Part shown: in pieces, positions 1 through 9,517 of the stretch
Position numbering within the stretch: the first letter of the stretch is position 1
Layout: each line of letters begins with the position of its first letter
Translations under genes and position numbers: made by a program
The notes under the pieces: model-generated
Told to the model about the DNA's origin: nothing
Database searches by the model: none
Seen by the model: the letters and a program-made list of their open reading frames with translations, nothing else
NCBI GenBank assembly: GCA_009746045.1
Contig: RPFO01000078.1
Span: 703,016-767,015 of the forward strand
DNA length: 64,000 nucleotides
From: Mesostigma viride
Taxonomy: Eukaryota; Streptophyta; Mesostigmatophyceae; Mesostigmatales; Mesostigmataceae
Direction of reading: 5' to 3'

Positions 1-503
1 GCCCTGGCATGCGACCCCCGCGGCCCCAACGACTCCAGCCGCCCCAGCTTAGGGGAATACAGCACTCGTAGTGCAGAATAGATAGACCGTGGCAATGTAC
101 ATGTAAGCCTCCTACAGGCTCTATACTAGCTGATGCAGTGAGTATTATTTAGTCATGTACATGTGTGCCTATGATGTGCCACACTCCAGATGATGCCTAG
201 CTTTATCTAGTTATGCTGTGCCCATGCAGAGAGCTGCTCTCTGCTGAGATGCCACACTTTAGTTTTTGTATAGCTATCTATGCTGATCTTCCCCCCCATG
301 ACAGGCTCCCCCTTAGCTGGGCATAGCTTGATAGCTCATGGGGCTGCAGGTGCCCTGGGGCACCTACTAGAGCAAGTGTCGTTTACATTCCCACCCTTGC
401 AGGAAGTAGCTTAGAATGTATTAAAAGCCATATGCCCCTTCTCTGGGATATGTGCTACATATTCTCCCAACGGAGTTATGTTACAGTTCAATTCAATTCA
501 ATC
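1..503 (+). mobile_element. ORF1-only retroelement, family A, 3' part (runs off left edge)
   Basis: The left end of the window is the 3' part of a family A ORF1-only element. Positions 1-60 are the reverse complement of the ORF1 end seen at about 1960-2050. The rest is the family's roughly 0.45-kb 3' UTR, also present at 56827-57267 (+) and 1210-1930 (-). It ends at 440-503 with the family hairpin (CTCC, loop CAAC, GGAG) and a TTCAA repeat tail. LINE sequence starts directly after the tail at 504. Seen: homology and tail. Inferred: that it belongs to an ORF1-only unit, since its 5' end lies outside the window. Confidence 0.7.
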
Positions 504-1209
504 GGCCTGGCCTGGGCCAGGCTCCGTTCGCTCAACACCTACTGGCGCTCCAAGGGCCTGGGCGAGCCCCGCAAGCGCATGCTCTTCAAGGTCCTCATCC
601 TCATGCACGGTGCTTACGTATGGCGCCGAGGCGTGGACAATCACACCCACACTGGCAGCTAAGCTCGACGGCACGGTTTACAGGATGCTCCGACAGGTCC
701 TGAACGTAGGGTTTTCCAAGCGCCCGTCACTAGAGTCTTTGTATCAGGGTATGCCTCGTATTTCGGACGAGATTAGGCAGCGTAGGACAGCATTTGTAGG
801 ACACCTTGCTCGCACTAGCCAGGTCGACACCGCCCTTGGTCTGGCAGGCCCCCAGCGGCTTGGCCAGCCAGGGCGGCATATTCTGACCTGGCCTGGCCCC
901 AAGGGCATTCCCAAAAGGGTAGGGAAACATGTCACGAACTACATCCAGATGTTGCTGGACGACCTAGTGGTCCCAGCCCAGTTTGAAGACCGCATCCACT
1001 CTCTCTCCCTAATTCTTTGGACTGCCATGCAGAACAAGACGCGGTGGCAGAAGATTGTCAAGGCTCACACGCCAGCCCCTGTGGGCAAGCCACCTCCCCC
1101 CAAGAGGAGGCGGCATTTTGATGAGTAGTGTAGTTAGGATTTTTTTAGACTAGATAGCTTAGAGTTAGGTTAGTTCGCTTACGCGGCTCCTTCCACTCCA
1201 CCCATTCAT
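504..1209 (+). pseudogene. L1-like LINE ORF2 C-terminus plus start of 3' UTR (family A)
   Basis: This is the C-terminal part of a non-LTR retrotransposon ORF2, broken by a frameshift near 600-615. The first frame reads WARLRSLNTYWRSKG and the second continues from TYGAEAWTI to the stop at 1128, ending KPPPPKRRRHFDE. Closely similar C-termini occur at 11470-11935 (-), 30806-31214 (+), 50440-50677 (+) and 57480-57816 (-). The 3' UTR from 1129 is interrupted at 1209 by an antisense ORF1-only element and resumes at 2319-2395. It is a 5'-truncated copy lacking the endonuclease and RT core. Confidence 0.8.
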
Positions 1210-2318
1210 TAATTAATTAGGAACATAACTCCGTCAACTGGGAGTATCTGTAGCACATAGCCCAGAGAAGGGGCATATGGTCTATAATACATTCTAAGCT
1301 ACTTCCTGCAAGGGTGGGAATGTAAACAACACTTGCTCTAGGTGCGCTAGGGCACCTGCATGCACCCGCATGATCTATCACGCTATGCCCAGCTAAGGGG
1401 GAGCATGTCATGTGGGGGAAGATCATCATAGCTATACATGCGCTGGTTGTCTCTTTGATACAAGAGCTACTCCTACACACACAGATCTCGAATGATTTAT
1501 CTAGCACCAAATCCGAAAGGCTTGCATCACTCCCCGGAAAGGAGAACTTTTGCGGATGACTGTAGGTGTAAGTTGGCGATGCCCTAGGATCCGGAGACGT
1601 CCGTCCTATAGTCAGCGAAAGTTGGTGCGAGAGGTCCCCAGTTCGATTCCGGTCGGATTCATTTGCAGATCGCGTTTTCCGCGTTTTCCGCGGACGGGCA
1701 CTGAACGCAAATGGTTTTCACCTTTGCGGCGTGCCAAATCAGAATACAAGAGCTAGGGCATGGCTTCTCAGCAGAGAGTGACTCCCTGCATGGCCACTGC
1801 ATAATGAAATAAAGCTAGGCATCATCTGGAGGGTGGCTCATCATAGGCACACATGTACATGACTAAAAATGCTAGGTCTCAGCTGGTATAGTGCCTGTAG
1901 TAGGCGGGCATGTACAAGGCCACGGTCTAACTATTCTACACTACTGCTGCTGTATTCCCCTAGGCTGGGGCTGCTGGGGTCGCTGGGGCCGCGGTGGTCG
2001 AGGGGGTCGCGTGCCAGGGCTTGTGGCCGACGCCCGACGTAGATGGCCGCCCCCTTCCAGTACACCAGCTGGCCCGCCTTGGTCTGCCGGAGCTGGAGGT
2101 AGGTCGGCCATAGCTCCCATCGCCGTTGTTGCTGCGCCAGGGTCAAGTCGTCGTCCACGGCGAAGTGAGTCTTCTCGAGCCGCTTGCGGCGTCTGAGAAA
2201 CGAAATCTTGTCCTCGGGGCTCTCAAAGATGAGAAGAAGCGGAGGCGCCCCTGCCTTACCCCGCGCGCGGGGGAGGCGGTGGGCGGTCAGCTTAATCTCA
2301 CCAAGAAGGCCCATGCGT
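1210..2318 (-). mobile_element. ORF1-only retroelement, family A, inserted antisense in LINE 3' UTR
   Basis: Reading the minus strand: an ORF1 C-terminal fragment (about 2317-1931) containing DDDLTLAQQQRRWELWPTYL, then a 3' UTR that is the inverted copy of 1-503, and a TTAA tail at 1210-1218. The ORF1 fragment resembles the C-terminal nucleic-acid-binding domain of L1 ORF1p. The flanks carry near-identical CACTCCACCCAT at 1195-1206 and 2319-2330, a likely target-site duplication. The element is 5'-truncated within ORF1. Its 3' UTR carries two extra insertions relative to the copies at 1-503 and 56827-57267: one at about 1438-1458 and one at 1470-1744. Confidence 0.72.
1470..1744. mobile_element. 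SINE-like insertion with tRNA-type promoter boxes
   Basis: A 275-bp segment absent from the sister 3' UTRs, flanked by perfect 11-bp duplications TACAAGAGCTA (1459-1469 and 1745-1755). It contains AGTTCGATTCC at 1640-1650, matching the RNA polymerase III B box, and a weaker A-box-like TAGTCAGCGAAAG about 30 bp upstream. No cloverleaf can be folded because the T-stem has mismatches and there is no anticodon arm. A tRNA-derived SINE is therefore more likely than a tRNA gene. Orientation is taken from the boxes and is not secure. Confidence 0.5.
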
Positions 2319-2395
2319 GCACTCCACCCATCCATCAAGGAATATGTGCTACATGATCTCCCAACGGAGGCGTGTTATAATTTAATTTAATTCTT
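2319..2395 (+). mobile_element. 3' end of the family A LINE begun at 504
   Basis: Continuation of the LINE 3' UTR after the antisense insertion. It ends with the family A stem-loop (ACATGA, bulged T, CTCC, loop CAAC, GGAG, then GCGTGT) and a TTTAA tail at 2378-2395. Confidence 0.75.
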
Positions 2396-2404
2396 AATTG
2401 TCTT

Positions 2405-2587
2405 TCAGATTCGCACAGTTTCTCTGCATTCCGTGAGCTATCTTTTTCTACTCTGCCTGAAAGCGCGTCGCCATGGCCAGCTCCGGTAGGGGTGCGCGCA
2501 CCGTGCACCACTTTTTCCCGGTACGGACACGCCTACCGCGAATTTTTACGGCGCCAAAACATTCGCGCCGGGACCGTCACCTTAATT
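2405..2587 (+). repeat. Dispersed repeat R3, copy 1
   Basis: A segment of about 185 bp also found at 35141-35326 (+) and, more diverged, at 46876-47010 (-). It is rich in short inverted repeats such as ACCGTG/CACGGT and GGCGCC. The outer edge reads TTAAGGTGACGG on the minus strand here and TTAAGGGGAC at 46876, so it could be one end of a DNA transposon. A short frame starting ATGGCCAGCTCC is present but not conserved as protein across copies. Confidence 0.5.
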
Positions 2588-2656
2588 TAATACCTGGTAA
2601 AAGTGACGGAATCTTACTTTGGTAACAGGTACTTTGCCTCCCTCTCTCAAAACCTA

Positions 2657-2802
<146 letters not shown>

Positions 2803-3016
2803 TATTATTATTAAACCAACCCTGGTCACTGACCAGCCTGCAAGCCAGCCCCACAATACAGCCCCTATCATTCACATTGGATCCCTTCGCAACTGCTTTC
2901 CGATAACTCTCGCCCTGCATGCCCGCAGACCTCTGGCCCTCCCCTTCCTAAGATAGTGGGTGGATTGCACCCACAATCAAAAGGGGGTTGCCCCACAAAG
3001 GACGCGGCGCCCCCCC

Positions 3017-4354
3017 TCAAATGTGCACCTTGACGCGTGCCATGGACCCGTGCGACAGCTGGCGGATGCACGCGTGCTCGTAGTTCCAGTTGTGCCGCTC
3101 CTTGAAGTCGTGCGCCTGGCCCACCTCCATGTTCTTATCATAGTAATGAATCTCGCTCTCGCTAAACCCGTAGATGTCGATCTTGCCGCACAAGTGCATC
3201 GCCATCGCGATGCCCATAAACCCGCCGGACAGCTTCTGCTCGCCGCCGCTCGGGTCGGACCGCGGCATCCCGGCGGGCTTCTCCTCCTTGGACTGCTTGA
3301 AATAGCCCATCTCGTACTCGAGGAAGTGCGGCGCGAGCTCCATCGCCTTTTTGCACTTGTCCTTCTTGGGCAGCGTGTAGTGGACGAGGATCTCGCCCTT
3401 GCGCTCGGAGAAGCCGCAGTACTCCACGTTCTGGACACGCATCGTGGTCTTGCGGCCGACGTACTCCTCGTAGCCCTTGGTGGGCGCGTCGTTGAAGCGG
3501 ATGACGGCTGTGTGCGCGTCGATCTCGGGGCCCAGGTTCTTCTTCTTGAGGTTGCCCGAGCTGCCCACCACTGCGCATGTGGACCAATCCGCCAGGTGGG
3601 GAAGGTCCATGGTCGGGTGAGACCGCGCGCCGTCCAGGACGTAGGTGTCCTTGTACTCGAGCTCAGTGTCAAAGTCCGAGACGGGGAGGATGCACCACTT
3701 GCGGCCACCCTTGGATTTCCACACCTTGGGGTCGATGTGGCAGCCACGCTTCATCGACTCGGTCAGACCGGGGATGATGGGACACAAGCAGTCGCCGTCC
3801 ACGCAAAGGCGGCCTGGCTCGCAGTCCTTCTTGCTGCTGCATGAACTGCCCGAGTTGCCCCCGCGGTCATCTGGGCCGAAGTCCTCCTGCTCTTCCTCCT
3901 GTTCCTCCGCCTGTTCCTCCTCCTCCTCCGGCTCATCGGATCTGGTTTCTATTGTAACTTCACCTCCTCGAGGAAAACGACGACCTTCTTGAAACCGGCT
4001 CGAACTGATGCGGCTTTGAGTGTCGAACGGATTTTCAAGCTCGACCTCCCGTTGGAACTGCATACCACCTTGCCATGGGCTTGGAGTGTCAAATCCCTCA
4101 TCAACGAACACGTCCTCCATTTCCTGGGCCTGCCTACGGTTGGACTGCTCAACCTCGTTCGCGGATGAGTCGAATGCTCCCTGATCGTCCTGGTACGGCT
4201 CATTTCCGTAGGTAAATGCCCGCAGGCCCCGCCCGGCAGTGTGATAGATGGATTCGCCTGGATAATTGAGTAATCTTGCACTGGATTGTCCAAGGAGGGC
4301 GAGGATGACCAAAAACGCGCGGACCATGCTGGATCCGGGTATCATTTTTGGCAT
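3017..4354 (-). CDS. GT29 sialyltransferase-like glycosyltransferase
   Basis: Single-exon gene, 445 aa, for a Golgi type II membrane or secreted glycosyltransferase of family GT29. An N-terminal hydrophobic segment (about residues 11-22) fits a signal anchor; Met1, Met4 and Met10 are all possible starts. A low-complexity stem with an acidic run (about 141-158) follows, then a small Cys-rich stretch (172-191). Sialylmotif L spans about 258-305 with Cys260 in CAVVGSSGNL. Motif S is about 370-398 with Cys389. Motif III is HYYDK (403-407), and motif VS is His421...Glu426. The conserved Cys pair and the VS His/Glu are all present, so the enzyme looks intact. In green plants family members are thought to act on other 2-keto sugars such as Kdo rather than on sialic acid; that is family knowledge, not seen here. 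It is divergent from the GDP-mannose pyrophosphorylase gene. Confidence 0.92.
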   Translation of the reverse strand: MPKMIPGSSMVRAFLVILALLGQSSARLLNYPGESIYHTAGRGLRAFTYGNEPYQDDQGAFDSSANEVEQSNRRQAQEMEDVFVDEGFDTPSPWQGGMQFQREVELENPFDTQSRISSSRFQEGRRFPRGGEVTIETRSDEPEEEEEQAEEQEEEQEDFGPDDRGGNSGSSCSSKKDCEPGRLCVDGDCLCPIIPGLTESMKRGCHIDPKVWKSKGGRKWCILPVSDFDTELEYKDTYVLDGARSHPTMDLPHLADWSTCAVVGSSGNLKKKNLGPEIDAHTAVIRFNDAPTKGYEEYVGRKTTMRVQNVEYCGFSERKGEILVHYTLPKKDKCKKAMELAPHFLEYEMGYFKQSKEEKPAGMPRSDPSGGEQKLSGGFMGIAMAMHLCGKIDIYGFSESEIHYYDKNMEVGQAHDFKERHNWNYEHACIRQLSHGSMARVKVHI

Positions 4355-6246
4355 GTTTACGGTATGGTTAACCTTACCTACGCCCGAACAGTCGCGGAAG
4401 GAATTTCAGACCATATACGCCTGTTACGGCTCATGATCAGCGAAAATGCTGGACATTTGCCGCGCGGTTATCAATAATGGTTTACCACATTCGTTGTTTT
4501 GATGCCGTCGCAATGAAGAAAAGCGCGATGTATCCACCCTCGGCCTTCCAAGTCGTAGTGGCACGATTTCGGGGTGCCAGCGGGGCTTGTGGTCGAGACT
4601 CGAGACTCCAGAATTTGTCGTGGGACAGCACGATGCGCGACGGTGGCCTAACAGCTAATGCGCATCCACAAAAGGGGAAGGGTGCGCACTTTCCATCTCA
4701 GCAGCTGCATTACATGCACGGCCAGCACGCAGCGCGGCGCGGCGTTTGCGGCCAAAGGAAAGACATGTTAAGAGACATCGTGACAGCCAATGAGATACTA
4801 GTGCTGTATACGTTGTCGTACATCCGACATACTAACAGGCAGACCAAGCAGCGGGCCACGGAACCATGACGTTGGAATCAACGAATCAACCCCGCGGCGT
4901 GGGAATCAACACCAACAAGTCAACAACAAAGTGAACAAACTAAACAAAGCTAACAACAACGGATTGACGGAACCATGACGGACCCCAGTCCTCAGAGCCT
5001 TGCAATTGGCTGGAGACTGTAAAGTGTTGTTGTTGCAGGGGTTTTGTGGTTGTTGTTGTTGTTGATTCCCACGCCGCAGTAGCAGATTCCAGCCGTTGGA
5101 TCCACAATTAATACCGGTGACTCAACGCAACGCCGCAGTACATACACCCCACCCCACCCCACACGTTCCGCAGTACATACACCCCACACGTTAAAGATTG
5201 AGTTGAGTCGAGTTGTGTTGAGTTTATTCCCGCGCCGGTGAACCGACAGGGTTATTACTAGTGGATCCAACGGCTGGTCCTGCCTTATGGGGTGGCAAAC
5301 AAGGTGAGAGCCGTGAGATACTTGACCCCTACATAGACAAGGCCTAGCTTCGCGGCTAACGCCCGGCAATGTGGGCGTTTAAGATTGGGGTCCGACCAAT
5401 CCAGGGCTCACGATCTTACAGAATATTGCTACTGTGATTCGATTCTACTAAGTTCTACTACATTATAGTAAAAATACTAATTAGAATACTAGTAGCTTCT
5501 CTGCTGCCCATGTGCGGCGTGGGACAAAAGTCACAAAACAACAACTACTACTACTACTAGAGGTCAAATCCAGAGTCTCATGATCCTAAACCTGGAGAAT
5601 CTAAAACGTGTGGGGGGGGGGTACGCCGCAGCAGAGATTATTTTGGAAAACGGCCGAGGGTCCTGAACAGCATGACAACATATTAATAAAACATTCAAAG
5701 GCACTAGTTAGTTCTAGTTATACTGTAGCACTGTAGTTCTATTTATAGCACTATAGACCCTCTGCTGCCCATGTGCGGCGTGGGATAAGTTCTAAGTTAC
5801 ATTACTTACACCTGGAACACAGGAAGTTGTTGCCAGGAAATAATTTTGTTGCCAGGAAATTTCCATCCCACCGCTGGCCCACCAAACTTCTGGGCAATGC
5901 TTCAAAAAATGGTAAAACAAGGTCGAATCCACGAGGCCACGTGGCGCAGTAATGCGGGGTATTATTCTGAAGGCAGTCATTCTGCAGGTGCCACGCGTCC
6001 GATGGAATCGGGGAATAGACGGCAGCCACGTGTGCGGTACATATGACATGATGCTTGCGGGCTACAAGAACTTACGCAGGACGCGACAATCCTTGAGAAA
6101 CACGCTGGCGGGACATCCAACCTCAGGCGCAAAGAAAATACAGTCTAGCACTTAAAATACCGGGGCCAACCGCAGGCACGCTGCCGCTAACTGCCCCATT
6201 GCCTTGATCATTACTCACGCCACATCGTCTGTTCACGCAAGCGGCG
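4355..6246. other. Divergent intergenic region, no gene recognised
   Basis: 1.9 kb between the start codons of two divergent genes, expected to hold both promoters. I see no convincing coding frame. A short direct repeat (CTCTGCTGCCCATGTGCGGC) occurs at about 5500 and 5760. Smaller repeats include ACATACACCCCAC at 5129-5189 and a TTG run at 5050-5066. No clear TATA box can be assigned to either gene. Confidence 0.6.
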
Positions 6247-9200
6247 ATGAAGGCCCTAATCCTTGTCGGAGGCTACGGCACGAGGCTTCGACCTCTCACC
6301 CTGTCTGTCCCAAAACCTCTTGTCGATTTTGCCAACAAGCCGATGATTCTTCATCAGATTGAGGCGCTGAAGAACGCGGGCGTTGACGAAGTAGTGCTGG
6401 CCATCAATTACCAACCGCAGGTACCCATTCTTCCTGCCCCGAGGTTGCTTGAATGTCCTTCCGTTTTGGTACAAATGTTTGGTATAACCAACCCGACCTG
6501 TAGGCGGTCTCGTTGCCTCGCATGCTTCTCCTCTGTACAGGCATATGACTGCCACCTATCCCCCACGCTGAGAAATGCATTGTGCTTTGCTTTCCTCCCG
6601 GTGCTTGCAGGTGATGATGTCCTTTTTGAAGGAATTCGAACAAAAGCTGGGAATCAAGATCACATGTTCCCAGGAGACAGAGCCGATGGGGACGGCGGGG
6701 CCACTTGCCCTTGCCCGTAACAAGTTGATAGATTCCAATAACCCGACCTCTCCATTCTTCGTGCTGAACAGCGACGTCATTTGTGAGTATCCGCTGGAAG
6801 CCATGCTGAGCTTTCACAAGGAGCGCGGCGCCGAGGCAACGCTGCTGGTCACTAAAGTGGAGGAGCCGTCCAAGTACGGCGTCGTGGTCATGAATGAGTC
6901 GACGGGCCAAGTGCAGCGCTTCGTCGAAAAACCACAGGTGCGCACGACATTGTCTTAAGAACTGAACTCGTGAACTGTGGGCCAGGAGGAAGGTCGTATG
7001 GGCTCGTGTGCCCCCCCTATGCTGTCTCGTGAGCCGGCATTTGCCTGTGTTTGCCTTGTGGCAGCCTTTTGCCTTGGGGCAGCCTTTTGCCTTGGGGGCA
7101 GCCTTTTGCCTTGGGGCCTTTGGGGCAGCCTTTTGCCTTGGGGCAGCCTTTTGCGTTGGGGGCAGCCTTTTGCCTTCGGTCCTTTGGGGCAGTCTTTTGC
7201 CTTGGGGCAGTCTTGTGTCACGGATGTCTGTCTGTCTCCCTGTGTTACCCCATGAATGTCTGGTGAGGCTCGTATTACTTAGAAAGATAACAGCCATGCA
7301 GTGTCATCCACGGAGTGGACAAGGTTGACCTGTATCGCATATCTAATTCAACCCCCCCTATCTACCTGCACTCACACCCCACTGCCACCACCCCTGCAAC
7401 CATTATCTACCCTACAAACCGTCGTCTACCTTGCAACCACGCCCTACTCCCCCCTACCTGCAAATGGTAAACAAGTTACACCACCACCTACCTGCACTTA
7501 CGCCCCGACACCTCGCACCCGACAACCATGTTTCTTGCCATCTAATGCTCCCTTTCCCAGGTCCTTGATATAGTGCTCCCTTCTGCAGGTCTTTGTCGAC
7601 ATCAAGACCCCCCCCCCCCCCAGCTACCTGCACTCACACCCCACCTTACAGTTTCCAAACCTAACGTCCTCATCTCTATTTCATGCCCGTCGGCAGGTCT
7701 TTGTCGCCAGTCAGATCACATCCCCCCCCTGGCCTTCCCCCCCCTCCTCCACCTTACAGTTTCCAAACCTGATGCCCTCATCTCCATCTGGTGCCCTTCT
7801 GCAGGTCTTTGTTGGCAACAAGATCAACGCGGGCATCTACCTGCTCAACCCATCCGTGCTCGACCGCATCGAACTACGCCCCACCTCGATCGAGAAGGAA
7901 GTCTTCCCAAAGATAGCGGATGCCGGCGCGCTCTACTCCATGGTGCTGCCGGGCTTCTGGATGGACGTGGGGCAGCCCAAAGACTTCCTCGCGGGCCTCA
8001 GCTTGTACCTCAACTCTCAGAGCAAGCGCGACCCGGCGCGGCTGGCCAAGGGGCCGGGTATAGTGGGTAGGTGCCGCGGGGGTCCATCGTTGCATGTGCA
8101 GGTGCTGCAGGGTTGGTGAAAAGTTTGGGAAGTAGTATGCTGGTACTAGTGGCATGGTGGCGCGGTTGCGAGCAGTTAACTGCGGTGGGATCATAGAATG
8201 CATGGCGTGGGGGATTGTTAGTTACATGGCAGGGGCGCATTTGCATCCGCCCCCTTCACTATACCCTCCCAATACTGGCAAACTCCATGGGCTGCATGGG
8301 CAGCGATGTCCCCTGTGCTCTCACACCCTCTTCCCCCAGGCCACATGCTGATGGACACAGAATCCGTTCTTGCTTTTGCCTCTAGTTCCTGGCTGTCCAG
8401 GCCATGGACAGGATGAGCCCATCAGCCAAGATGGGTTCCAAATTGCGCCTCCTTGTTTCTTGCCCCCGGCCCCCCTTTTCTGCTCTCATTGGACCATCGA
8501 CCCCCCCACCGCCTGCAGCATGAACATGGCGCTTTCGTCCGCGTACTTTCCTTGTTGATGGGAGTGCCAAGGTCGGCTCTCACTCACTCCCACTGCCTCC
8601 GCTCCTTGTTCTTGCGCTCGTACCCTTTTGTTTACTTCTACCCCAGGCCACCTGCTGATCGACGAGATGAGTTTTTAAGGCGGCTCTTAGTGACTCACAC
8701 CCTCCTCTCCTTGTTCTTGCACCCGCCCCCTTTGCTCAACTGGTGCCGCAGGCCACGTGCTGATCGACGAGAGCGCCAGGATCGGCAACGACTGCGTGAT
8801 CGGGCCCGATGTTTGCATCGGCCCCAACTGCGTCATCGAGGACGGCGTGCGCATCCGCGCGTGCACGGTGGGTGCTCCGTGCCGTGGCGGGGGGGGCTTG
8901 GCAGTGTATGGGCGATGGCGTACACGTGTGCACGGTGGGCCCTTTGCCTCGCTGCCTTACGAAGGGAGGGAGGGAGGGAGGGAGGGAGGGAGGGAGGGAG
9001 GGAGGGAGGGAGGGAGGGAGGGAGGGAGGGAGGAAGGAATGGAAGGCATGAATGGAAGGAAAGAATGGATAGCGGATCAAATGAGTAAACCAATGAGCGA
9101 ATGAATGTCGAATGGATGAAGGAATGGATGAAGGAATGGATGAATGAGTTGATGAACAAAGGTAAGAATGAATGCCATATGTTCCCCTTCTGCCGCCTGC

Positions 9201-9517
9201 CCTTCCCTTTGCAACATGTCTCTTTGCCAGCAGTAGCTACGACACCCATCTCCTGCCCCCCCTCCATCCTGCCCCCCCCCCAACCCCCCCCACCCCCATG
9301 CCAGGTCATGCGCGGCGTGACCATCAAGAAGCACGCGTGTGTGACGGGCAGCATCATCGGCTGGGACTGCAACATTGGCGCGTGGAGCCGCGTGGAGAAC
9401 CTGGCGGTGCTGGGGGAGGATGTGGCCACAGCCGACGAGACCTACGTGAACGGGGGGGTGGTGCTGCCCCACAAGGCGATCAAGACCAACGTGATGGTGC
9501 CGGAGATTATCATGTGA
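6247..9517 (+). CDS. GMPP: GDP-mannose pyrophosphorylase (mannose-1-phosphate guanylyltransferase), 5 exons
   Basis: Makes GDP-mannose from mannose-1-phosphate and GTP in the cytosol, feeding N-glycosylation, GPI anchors, wall polysaccharides and ascorbate. Exons: 6247-6420, 6611-6937, 7805-8066, 8752-8867, 9305-9517, all with GT-AG introns and compatible phases. The spliced product is 363 aa, matching the plant enzyme (about 361 aa). The nucleotidyltransferase signature [17 protein letters not shown] is at residues 8-24, the FVEKPQ motif is at the exon 2 end, and [13 protein letters not shown] is at the exon 3 start. Exons 4-5 encode the C-terminal left-handed beta-helix hexapeptide repeats, ending PEIIM as in plant CYT1-type proteins. 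No disabling change is seen. Introns 2 and 3 contain tandem copies of their own 3' splice-site region, and intron 4 holds a (GGGA)n tract. Confidence 0.95.
7057..7215 (+). repeat. Minisatellite in GMPP intron 2
   Basis: Eight or so imperfect copies of a 17-19 bp unit, GGGGCAGCCTTTTGCCTT, in the first half of intron 2. It is non-coding. Confidence 0.9.
7555..7830 (+). repeat. Tandem duplications of the 3' splice site in GMPP intron 2
   Basis: Units of about 105-110 bp each end in an acceptor plus the first bases of exon 3. The junction CAG/GTCTTTGT appears at about 7588/7589, 7697/7698 and the true 7804/7805, with a weaker CAG/GTCCTTGA at 7560. The shared segment CACCTTACAGTTTCCAAACC precedes the last two. 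The upstream copies keep only about 20-25 bp of exon-like sequence and then diverge, so they act as decoy acceptors at most. Confidence 0.75.
8290..8780 (+). repeat. Tandem duplications of the 3' splice site in GMPP intron 3
   Basis: The acceptor and start of exon 4 (CAG/GCCACGTGCTGATCGAC, true junction 8751/8752) recurs upstream as CCCAG/GCCACCTGCTGATCGAC near 8646 and CCCAG/GCCACATGCTGATGGAC near 8340. The last two units are about 110 bp apart and also share TCCTTGTTCTTGC in the polypyrimidine region. The 8646 copy would reach a stop codon shortly after the junction. Confidence 0.72.
8963..9032 (+). repeat. (GGGA)n microsatellite in GMPP intron 4
   Basis: About 17 GGGA units on the coding strand, followed to about 9165 by degenerate GAATGGAT-type repeats. 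The transcript strand is G-rich and could form G-quadruplexes. Confidence 0.95.

Noticed and set aside
1588-1660. Possible tRNA gene around GTTCGATTCC
   Set aside because: The T-stem pairs at only about three of five positions, and no anticodon stem or acceptor pairing can be built. Better explained as tRNA-derived SINE boxes.
2960-3844. 294-codon plus-strand frame
   Set aside because: Antisense shadow of the GT29 gene.
6404-7297. 297-codon minus-strand frame with AAPRQK-type repeats
   Set aside because: Produced by the minisatellite in GMPP intron 2; the plus strand holds verified exons.
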